Positions 8,197 through 13,400 of a DNA stretch of 13,400 bases are shown piece by piece (position 1 is the stretch's first letter; each line of letters starts with the position of its first letter). Source of the DNA: Mycoplasmatota bacterium (GTDB lineage: Bacteria; Bacillota_I; Bacilli_A; RF39; UBA660); the NCBI GenBank assembly GCA_012840755.1, contig DUWA01000124.1, forward strand, positions 1-13,400, read 5' to 3'. Both the position numbers and the translations under genes were made by a program. Under the pieces are notes generated by a model. That model worked only from the letters and a program-made list of their open reading frames with translations, searched no databases and was not told where the DNA came from.

Positions 8197-8910
8197 ATGA
8201 AAAAAAAATATACTTTATTACTTCTTATGCTTATTACTTTTCTAACAGGTTGTACTGTTGATTATAATCTTATTATTAAAAGTGATAATGTTATTGAAGA
8301 AAATATTAGTATTTATGAATCTATTGATATAATTAATAAGTATTATGGTTCAGCAGAATTAGCAAAAAAAGATTTAAATGTTTCATATCAGAATTATTTA
8401 GAATCTAACAAATATAAAATTAGGTATAAACATGATAATCAATACTTGACTGCTAAATTAAAAAAAGAATCTTCCTCATTTGATAAACTAAGATATACGC
8501 CATTTTTTCAAACAATGTTTGGGAATGCAAATATAGAAAAAACAAAAGATTATACATATTTTGAAACTGAATGGTTTCAAAGTAGTTCAGAAATATACAA
8601 TGATCAAAACGCATCTGGCATGATTGCAAATAATATAAATATAAATATCCAATTTCATAATGAGGTAATAGAAGCAAACTCTGATTATTATGATAAAAAA
8701 ACAAATACACATACATGGGAAATAACAAAAGATTCAAATGATAAAAAAATTTATTTTAAAATCGGAAAAACAAAAAGATATGATATAATAATAATGTACC
8801 TAATAGATAAGTACATACTTGTATTTAGTATATGTGCTATTGTTATTTTATCATTGTTCATCACTTTATTAACAATAAGAATAAGAATAAAGAAAATTAA
8901 CAATATATAG
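8197..8910 (+). CDS. Lipoprotein with C-terminal membrane segment, LppM-like, second of a tandem pair
   Basis: This 237-residue protein has a clean lipoprotein signal, MKKKYTLLLLMLITFLTGC, with the lipid-carrying Cys at 19. It matches the preceding protein along its length: VDYNLIIKSDN after the Cys, INIQFHNEVIEANSDYYD, NTHTWEITKD, then a C-terminal hydrophobic segment (about 203-226) and the basic end RIRIKKINNI. The two are diverged duplicates. The ATG at 8197 follows AGAGGTGG with good spacing, 12 bases after the previous stop. Mature protein would lie outside the cell, tethered by lipid at one end and a membrane helix at the other. No enzyme motif is visible. Location between the wall enzyme and the coupling ATPase suggests an accessory or channel-scaffold function, perhaps filling the place of VirB8-like proteins; that is speculation. 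Confidence 0.82.
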   Translation: MKKKYTLLLLMLITFLTGCTVDYNLIIKSDNVIEENISIYESIDIINKYYGSAELAKKDLNVSYQNYLESNKYKIRYKHDNQYLTAKLKKESSSFDKLRYTPFFQTMFGNANIEKTKDYTYFETEWFQSSSEIYNDQNASGMIANNININIQFHNEVIEANSDYYDKKTNTHTWEITKDSNDKKIYFKIGKTKRYDIIIMYLIDKYILVFSICAIVILSLFITLLTIRIRIKKINNI

Positions 8911-8923
8911 AGGGGGATAGATT

Positions 8924-11164
8924 ATGAAATTAAAGTTTAGAGCAGAACCTAAGGATTTAGCAACATTTTTAATTTTTTGTGTAGTGCTGTTATACTTAGT
9001 ATGTATTGCTGTATTAAATTTGTCATCTTTTGCTGAAAATTCAACATTTCATGGTCTGAATCCAATCCCAGCATTTTCTAGCAAATATATCTTAGCTACA
9101 ATGATTGGTTTTATAGTTATATTAATTGCAATACTTATGAGTGTCTCATCTTATTTCTTTGAAAGAGATAAAGGAATAGGTATAAGCACTGAATCTAAAA
9201 AAGAAAAAGGGTATTCAAGATGGGCTAAAGACTCTGAAATGAAAAAACAATTGAAAAAAATCACACCATTTGATGAGGAAACTAAACACGCAGGAATAGT
9301 GTTAATTAATAATGGTAAAGAAATGTGGGTAGATGATGGAGAATACCATAGTTTAATTATTGGTTCTACCGGTAGTGGTAAGACACAAATTACAGTTTTA
9401 CCATTAGTTAAAAATTTATCAAAAAAAGGTGAATCAATGATAATAACTGACCCTAAGGGTGAGTTGTATGAAAAAACATCTAATATGTTAAGAGAAAAGG
9501 GATATAATGTTGTTTTATTAAACTTCCGTGATCCACAAAGAGGTAATTCATGGAATCCGCTAGGATTACCATATCAATTACATAAAAGTGGGAACCGTGA
9601 TAAAGCAACCGAATTATTAGATGACTTGGCGATGAATATACTTTATGATGAAAAAGCTCAAAATCAAGATCCATTCTGGGAAAAAACATCAGCCGATTAT
9701 TTTGCTGGACTGGCTCTTGGTCTTTTCGATGATGCATCAGAAGAAGAAATAAATTTAAATAGTATAAATTTAATGACTACAGTTGGTGAAGAAAAATGTG
9801 GACCTTCTACATACGTTAAAGAATACTTTAATACTAAAGATCCAGCATCACCAGCATATATTAATGCTTCATCTACTCTTATGTCGCCAAATGAAACAAA
9901 AGGTAGTATTTTAGCTGTATTCAAACAAAAAATAAAACTTTTTTCATCTCGTGAAAACTTATCTGAGATGTTATCACATAGTGATTTTGATATGAAAGAT
10001 ATTGGTAAGAAAAAAACAGCAGTTTTTATTGTTATACAAGACGAAAAGAAAACGTATCATTCACTAGTTACAATATTTATAAAACAGTGTTATGAAACAC
10101 TTATAGATGTGGCACAAGAGTGTGGTGGAAAGCTGCCTTTTAGAACAAATTTTATTCTTGATGAGTTTGCTAATATGCCACCGCTTAAAGACGTTACAAC
10201 AATGGTAACTGCTGCTCGATCAAGACATATTAGATTTAATTTTATTATCCAAAACTTTGCACAGCTATACCAAGTTTATGGTGAAAAAAATGGTGAAACA
10301 ATAAAAGGTAACTGCGGAAATATTATATATCTAATAAGTAGTGAAATTGCAGTTCTTGAAGAAATAAGTAAGATGAGTGGTGAGGTTAAGTCAAAAGAAA
10401 AAGAAAAGACTGCAAGTACACCTCTAATTACAGTAAGTGATCTTCAAAGGCTAAAAGAAGGAGAAACAGTTATACTTAGAACAAGAATGATGCCATTTAA
10501 GACAAAATTAATGTTTGATTGGAAAATGGATTGGGGCAAAAATTATCCTAATGCTGATTATCCAACTAGGGAAAGAAGAGAAATAAAACTTTTTGATATT
10601 AAAAAATTTGTTAATGATCAAAGAGAAAAGAAAATAAATGAGTTAATGGGGAATTTTTCGGTAAGCAATGATGTTGAAAAAACACCACCATTATTTAATT
10701 CAAACAGAGAATATACACCTAGACCAAATGCTGGTGGAATAAATGTTGATGAGCTTGTTAAAAAAATTGATGCTAGGATTGCAGAACTTGAGGAAGAAGA
10801 AAGAAAAGAAAAAGCACAGCAAGAAAAGAAAAATGATATTTTAACAAACAAAAAAGATAAAAAAGAAAATGATATCATATCAGATATCAAATTACCTAGT
10901 TTTGATATTATAAATGATTCTATTGAAGAAAAAACAAACAATGAAATTGAGGAAAAATCAAATAATGAAATCGAAGAAAACAAAAATGATGGTATAATTG
11001 CAGAATTTGCATTTAAGCCAATTGATGAAATTAAAGATATTCCTTTTGAACCTATTGCCGATGCTGATGATAATTTTATAAAAGTTCCAGTTGAAAGTAA
11101 AAAAGAAGAATATATTACTGATGATCAATTTTTTGATGACTTTTTCGCTGATGATGAAGAATAA
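8924..11164 (+). CDS. virD4: VirD4/TraG-family type IV coupling ATPase with acidic C-terminal tail
   Basis: This 746-residue protein is the coupling ATPase that would bring substrate to the channel. Two membrane segments lie near residues 12-34 and 54-78. The soluble core has Walker A GSTGSGKT (147-154), IITDPKGELYE soon after, NSWNPLGLP, and Walker B FILDEFANMPP with Asp413-Glu414, followed by AARSRHIRFNFIIQNFAQL, all hallmarks of VirD4/TraG proteins. The family core ends near residue 570. A highly charged tail of about 175 residues follows, with a Lys/Glu-rich probable coiled coil around 605-650, three copies of an eight-residue repeat (667-690) and the end DDQFFDDFFADDEE. Acidic tails in coupling proteins are sometimes substrate-binding, which would fit here. 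The ATG follows AGAGGGGGATAG, 13 bases after the second lipoprotein gene. Confidence 0.95.
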   Translation: MKLKFRAEPKDLATFLIFCVVLLYLVCIAVLNLSSFAENSTFHGLNPIPAFSSKYILATMIGFIVILIAILMSVSSYFFERDKGIGISTESKKEKGYSRWAKDSEMKKQLKKITPFDEETKHAGIVLINNGKEMWVDDGEYHSLIIGSTGSGKTQITVLPLVKNLSKKGESMIITDPKGELYEKTSNMLREKGYNVVLLNFRDPQRGNSWNPLGLPYQLHKSGNRDKATELLDDLAMNILYDEKAQNQDPFWEKTSADYFAGLALGLFDDASEEEINLNSINLMTTVGEEKCGPSTYVKEYFNTKDPASPAYINASSTLMSPNETKGSILAVFKQKIKLFSSRENLSEMLSHSDFDMKDIGKKKTAVFIVIQDEKKTYHSLVTIFIKQCYETLIDVAQECGGKLPFRTNFILDEFANMPPLKDVTTMVTAARSRHIRFNFIIQNFAQLYQVYGEKNGETIKGNCGNIIYLISSEIAVLEEISKMSGEVKSKEKEKTASTPLITVSDLQRLKEGETVILRTRMMPFKTKLMFDWKMDWGKNYPNADYPTRERREIKLFDIKKFVNDQREKKINELMGNFSVSNDVEKTPPLFNSNREYTPRPNAGGINVDELVKKIDARIAELEEEERKEKAQQEKKNDILTNKKDKKENDIISDIKLPSFDIINDSIEEKTNNEIEEKSNNEIEENKNDGIIAEFAFKPIDEIKDIPFEPIADADDNFIKVPVESKKEEYITDDQFFDDFFADDEE
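10922..10993 (+). repeat. Three tandem 24-bp in-frame repeats in the virD4 tail
   Basis: Three consecutive 24-base units begin ATTGAAGAA, ATTGAGGAA and ATCGAAGAA. They encode IEEKTNNE, IEEKSNNE and IEENKNDG. The units differ mostly at single positions, so this is a decayed tandem duplication that could still vary in copy number between strains. Confidence 0.75.
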
Positions 11165-11174
11165 TAAGCGCAAT

Positions 11175-11215
11175 ACCTTAATAAATATCATATTCTGCAT
11201 ATGATATATTAAGGT
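11175..11215 (+). promoter_or_regulatory. Hairpin overlapping the rhodanese ribosome-binding site
   Basis: An inverted repeat pairs ACCTTAAT (11175-11182) with ATTAAGGT (11208-11215) and ATATCATAT (11185-11193) with ATATGATAT (11199-11207). It has a two-A bulge (11183-11184) and the loop TCTGC, giving 17 base pairs in total. The 3' arm contains AAGGT, the first half of the Shine-Dalgarno of the following gene. No run of T follows, so it is not a standard intrinsic terminator. It could occlude the ribosome site, mark the end of the secretion operon transcript, or as DNA be a protein-binding palindrome. Confidence 0.65.
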
Positions 11216-11221
11216 GGTGAT
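11211..11221 (+). promoter_or_regulatory. Shine-Dalgarno AAGGTGGTGAT deciding an ATT start
   Basis: The sequence differs by one base from AAGGAGGTGAT, the full complement of the usual 16S rRNA tail. Its AGGTGG core lies 7 bases before the ATT at 11225 and 4 before the ATT at 11222. No ATG, GTG or TTG is at a usable distance in the open frame. Confidence 0.65.
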
Positions 11222-11224
11222 ATT

Positions 11225-11509
11225 ATTTCATCTATTTCTGTTAGTGAATTTTTAAAACTAAGAAACGTTTTTATAATCGATATTAGAAGTATTGAAAAGT
11301 ATAATAATAATCATATTCCAAATGCTATAAATGTACCTTTTAATAAATTAATTGCATATCATTATAAATATTTAGATAGAAATAATATGTATTATATTTA
11401 TTGCCAAAAAGGTATTAAAAGCAAAACAGCATGCCAAATTCTTAGAAATTTAGGATATAAGGTTATTAGTATTCAAGGTGGTTATGAGTCTTGGATATTA
11501 GAAAAATAA
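11225..11509 (+). CDS. Single-domain rhodanese-like sulfurtransferase with non-canonical ATT start
   Basis: A frame open from 11213 (an in-frame TAA lies at 11210-11212) to TAA 11507-11509 encodes a complete rhodanese domain of about 94 residues. It has FIIDIRSIEKYNNNHIPNAI near the N-terminus, YYIYCQKGIKSK with the active-site Cys at residue 60 in the CxxGxKS loop, and LGYKVISIQGGYESWI at the end. These match GlpE/PspE-type single-domain rhodaneses, which move sulfane sulfur through the loop Cys. There is no ATG, GTG or TTG before the domain begins; the first in-frame ATG (about 11387) is past its middle. ATT at 11225 (or 11222) after a near-perfect Shine-Dalgarno is therefore the best start. 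The intact frame argues against a pseudogene. Alternatives are a sequencing error or a point mutation of an ATG. A terminator begins at its stop. Confidence 0.78.
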   Translation: MSSISVSEFLKLRNVFIIDIRSIEKYNNNHIPNAINVPFNKLIAYHYKYLDRNNMYYIYCQKGIKSKTACQILRNLGYKVISIQGGYESWILEK

Positions 11510-11536
11510 GCATTAAAACATGCTTATTTTATTTTG
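11503..11536 (+). terminator. Intrinsic terminator after the rhodanese gene
   Basis: AAAATAAGCAT (11503-11513) pairs fully with ATGCTTATTTT (11520-11530) around the loop TAAAAC, followed by ATTTTG. The T-rich 3' arm and tail fit Rho-independent termination. The stop codon of the rhodanese gene lies in the 5' arm. Confidence 0.82.
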
Positions 11537-11560
11537 TATAATATGATATACTTAGTATAT
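11537..11560 (+). promoter_or_regulatory. Candidate promoter and small inverted repeat before rmuC
   Basis: A perfect -10 hexamer TATAAT occurs at 11537-11542, just after a terminator and about 30 bases before the rmuC start. A weak -35 (TTAAAA, 11513-11518) lies 18 bases upstream. Between the -10 and the Shine-Dalgarno is the inverted repeat ATATAC/GTATAT (11546-11551, 11555-11560). A promoter is expected here after the terminator, but the -35 is poor. Confidence 0.4.
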
Positions 11561-11571
11561 AGGAGGTAACT

Positions 11572-12633
11572 ATGGAATACTTAATTTTAATTTTAATACT
11601 AGTAATAATAACATTACTAGTAATATTATTATTCAGAAAAAATGATAGTAATACTATTGAACGTTTAGGCAAACTAGAAGTGAACATGATAAAAGAAATT
11701 GGCGAATTTAAAAATGATATAAATAGAAATATCAATGATGATTTTAATAATTTAAATGAAAAAATTGACTATAGACTAAGACTTATAAACGAAAAAGTAA
11801 ATGAAAGATTAGATGAAAATTTTGAAAAAACAAATAAAACTTTTACGTCTGTATTGGAACGTCTTTCCAAAATTGATGAGGCTCAAAAGAAAATAGATAA
11901 TCTATCTACTGATATAGTTTCATTACAAAGTGTTCTTACAGATAAAAAATCACGTGGAATATTTGGTGAAGTGAATTTAAAACATATATTATCTAATGTT
12001 TTTGGAGAAAACAATAATAATATATATAAAATGCAATATAATTTTAATAATGGAACGATTGCTGATTGTGTTTTATTTGCGCCAGAGCCAATGGGAACAA
12101 TTGCAATTGATTCAAAATTTCCACTTGAAAACTTTCAAATTATGGTTGATAAAAAATATTCCCAAGTAGAAAGAGAACAAGCTGAGAAAATGTTTAAAAG
12201 TGATATGAAGAAGCATATTGATGCTATTTCAAGCAAGTACATTATTCCAGGAGTAACTACAGATCAAGCGATATTATTTTTACCTGCAGAGGCAATTTTT
12301 GCAGAAATTCATGCATATCATCAAGATATTTTAGAATATTCATTTAAAAAAAGAGTATGGATTACTTCTCCAACTACTTTAATAAGTACATTAACAACTC
12401 TTCAAATAGTAATTAAAAATATTGAAAGAGATAAATATACATCTGTAATTCATAAAGAATTAAAATTATTAGATGAAGAGTTTGGTAGGTATAAAGATAG
12501 ATGGGATAAACTTTATAGGAGTATTGAAACAGTTAGTAAAGATGTTAAAGATATTCATACAACAACCGATAAAATTACAAAGAGATTTAATTCTATAAAT
12601 CAAGTTGAAATGGAGAAATTAGATTATGAATAA
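11572..12633 (+). CDS. rmuC: RmuC-family DNA recombination protein
   Basis: This 353-residue protein belongs to the RmuC family, membrane-tethered proteins with a nuclease-like fold that in E. coli limit recombination at inverted repeats. A hydrophobic anchor (about 2-21) is followed by a long coiled-coil region rich in Asn, Lys and Glu (about 30-125). The RmuC domain then starts at KKSRGIFGEVNLKHILSNVF. The probable catalytic residues of the PD-(D/E)XK-like core are in GTIADCVLF (Asp165) and IAIDSKFPLENF (Asp180, Lys182). The ATG follows a textbook AGGAGGTAACT. It overlaps the next gene by 8 bases. A terminator precedes it, so it is transcribed separately from the secretion operon and is probably a core chromosomal gene. 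Confidence 0.93.
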   Translation: MEYLILILILVIITLLVILLFRKNDSNTIERLGKLEVNMIKEIGEFKNDINRNINDDFNNLNEKIDYRLRLINEKVNERLDENFEKTNKTFTSVLERLSKIDEAQKKIDNLSTDIVSLQSVLTDKKSRGIFGEVNLKHILSNVFGENNNNIYKMQYNFNNGTIADCVLFAPEPMGTIAIDSKFPLENFQIMVDKKYSQVEREQAEKMFKSDMKKHIDAISSKYIIPGVTTDQAILFLPAEAIFAEIHAYHQDILEYSFKKRVWITSPTTLISTLTTLQIVIKNIERDKYTSVIHKELKLLDEEFGRYKDRWDKLYRSIETVSKDVKDIHTTTDKITKRFNSINQVEMEKLDYE

Positions 12634-13180
12634 AAAAATTATTGTATTAAGTGAAATAGTAGTAGTATTTATAGCTTTAATAGATTTATTACTAAACATT
12701 AAATACAATGATTTTTTCTTTGTGCTAAAAATTTTAGCTATAGTACCATTATTAGTGATACCAAGATATATTGAAAAAAAATTAAAAATGAACATAAGCT
12801 ATCTATTTAAGTATATTTATGTCATTTATGTATTTCTATCATACTATTTAGGTATTATACATAAATTTTATTTAACCGTATTTATTTTTGATAAATTAGT
12901 ACATTTGTATTTTGGAATAGTTTTAGCAATTATTACAGAAGAAATAGTTTATAAAAAGATTATTAAAAATAAAAAGATGTTTTTTGCATTAGCAATTTTA
13001 GTGAACTTATCTATATCTACAATTTGGGAAATATTTGAGTTTGCGATTGATAAAATAGCAGGTTCCGATATGCAGAGAGTAGGAACAGGTGTTAATGACA
13101 CTATGACAGATATTATTCTTGCTTTTGTTGGACTATTAGTTTATATAGTTGTAAAAATACTAAATAAAAAGGATAAATAA
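12626..13180 (+). CDS. Polytopic membrane protein, YjdF/DUF2238-like
   Basis: This 184-residue protein has about six hydrophobic segments (5-23, 29-46, 58-78, 82-106, 118-134 and 162-178). The motifs FDKLVH (88-93), TIWEIFEFAID (132-142) and GTGVNDTMTD (153-162) resemble the conserved Trp-Glu and Asp-Thr-Met-x-Asp positions of the YjdF/DUF2238 membrane family, whose function is not known. The conserved acidic and His residues near membrane ends could form a small catalytic or ion-binding site. The ATG overlaps the end of rmuC by 8 bases, so translation is probably coupled. A terminator begins at its last codons. The family call is made by eye from motifs. Confidence 0.75.
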   Translation: MNKKIIVLSEIVVVFIALIDLLLNIKYNDFFFVLKILAIVPLLVIPRYIEKKLKMNISYLFKYIYVIYVFLSYYLGIIHKFYLTVFIFDKLVHLYFGIVLAIITEEIVYKKIIKNKKMFFALAILVNLSISTIWEIFEFAIDKIAGSDMQRVGTGVNDTMTDIILAFVGLLVYIVVKILNKKDK

Positions 13181-13199
13181 AGATTATTTATCTTTTTTT
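13166..13199 (+). terminator. Intrinsic terminator after the DUF2238-like gene
   Basis: GATAAATAA (13172-13180) pairs with TTATTTATC (13184-13192) around a three-base loop. The pairing continues through a G-T wobble and five A-T pairs into the T7 run (13193-13199). The A-run before and T-run after suggest it may also work for transcription from the opposite strand. Confidence 0.75.
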
Positions 13200-13212
13200 A
13201 CTATATTTTTCA

Positions 13213-13235
13213 TATAATTTGACTTATAATATAAT
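13213..13235 (+). promoter_or_regulatory. Candidate promoter region for rnr
   Basis: Three TATAAT hexamers occur at 13213-13218, 13225-13230 and 13230-13235, between a terminator and the rnr start. No convincing -35 is seen at 16-18 bases from any of them. Position suggests a promoter, but in DNA this AT-rich such hexamers also arise by chance. Confidence 0.35.
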
Positions 13236-13247
13236 TAGGTGATATTA

Positions 13248-13400
13248 GTGGAAAGTAGAGTTTTAGATATATTAAGATACTCAAAGGAAGCGCTATCAGT
13301 AGATAAACTTAATAATATTTTAGGTTTTTCTTCTGTTGAAGAATTTAAAGATCTTATCAAAATCTTAAATAAATTAGAAAATGAATTTAAAATATACCGG
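13248..13400 (+). CDS. rnr: Ribonuclease R, N-terminal fragment
   Basis: A GTG at 13248, preceded by AGGTGAT at 13237-13243, opens a frame running to the window edge (51 residues). The sequence MESRVLDILRYSKEALSVDK followed by a LxxILGFSSVEEFKDLIKIL pattern and ending ENEFKIYR fits the N-terminal winged-helix (RNase B/R N) domain of ribonuclease R. There the pattern is an LSVEEL-like helix, a SxEEFxxL helix and a closing IYR before the first turn. RNase R is a processive 3'-to-5' exoribonuclease involved in RNA quality control. The catalytic domain lies beyond the window. The call depends on a short segment but the pattern is distinctive. Confidence 0.72.
   Translation, partial: MESRVLDILRYSKEALSVDKLNNILGFSSVEEFKDLIKILNKLENEFKIYR

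Noticed and set aside
10618..11200. Long minus-strand open frames opposite the virD4 tail
   Set aside because: Their Ser/Phe-rich products are the antisense image of Glu/Lys-rich codons. There is no ribosome site, and the plus-strand gene is certain.
11202..11210. Extended -10 like TGATATATT as a promoter for the rhodanese gene
   Set aside because: Transcription would begin inside the Shine-Dalgarno, no -35 is seen, and the match is part of the AT-rich hairpin arm.
11175..11215. Palindrome read as a dif/Xer or attachment site
   Set aside because: The arm and spacer layout does not match the 11-6-11 Xer pattern or the Firmicutes dif consensus. Overlap with the ribosome site is a simpler explanation.
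1..13400. CRISPR arrays, tRNA or rRNA genes, insertion sequences
   Set aside because: No regularly spaced repeats, cloverleaf-like sequence, transposase-like frame or paired terminal repeats were seen on either strand.

Overview
The window is AT-rich (well under one-third G+C by eye). It is tightly packed, and every gene lies on the + strand. Strong Shine-Dalgarno sequences (AGGAGG and GGTGG variants), Gram-positive lipoprotein signals, a PrgI-family protein and standard-code reading frames with tryptophan always TGG point to a low-G+C Gram-positive bacterium. Bacilli or a lineage near the Mollicutes or Erysipelotrichia, perhaps an uncultured gut member, fits best. That taxonomic guess is inference.

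Positions 1 to about 11164 are one co-oriented operon for a Gram-positive type IV secretion (conjugation-type) machine. It runs: the 3' end of a small cysteine-tailed membrane protein (possibly pilin/VirB2-like); a VirB6/TrbL-like polytopic protein with a long cytoplasmic tail; a PrgI-family (VirB3-position) protein; a VirB4 ATPase divided into two genes, N-terminal domain then ATPase; an 880-residue membrane-anchored cell-wall enzyme with SpoIID-like, M23 and C39-like domains (VirB1 role); two tandem paralogous lipoproteins that also carry a C-terminal membrane segment (LppM-like); and a VirD4/TraG coupling ATPase with an acidic repeat-bearing tail. Genes overlap or sit a few bases apart, as expected for coupled translation. 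No relaxase, replication, integrase or recognisable VirB8 gene is inside the window.

Positions 11165 to 11536 hold a gene that is easy to miss. It is an intact single-domain rhodanese with no ATG, GTG or TTG start; the best start is ATT just after a strong Shine-Dalgarno. A 17-bp hairpin directly upstream pairs with that Shine-Dalgarno. A clear intrinsic terminator follows.

Positions 11537 to 13400 look like ordinary chromosome: rmuC, an overlapping YjdF/DUF2238-like membrane protein, a terminator, and the start of rnr (ribonuclease R). The secretion operon therefore abuts housekeeping genes. It is either the end of an integrated element or a secretion system resident in the chromosome.

As a machine, the wall enzyme would open peptidoglycan, the VirB6/PrgI/VirB4 parts would form the membrane channel and its motor, and VirD4 would recruit substrate. 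The lipoprotein pair may be a lineage-specific channel accessory.
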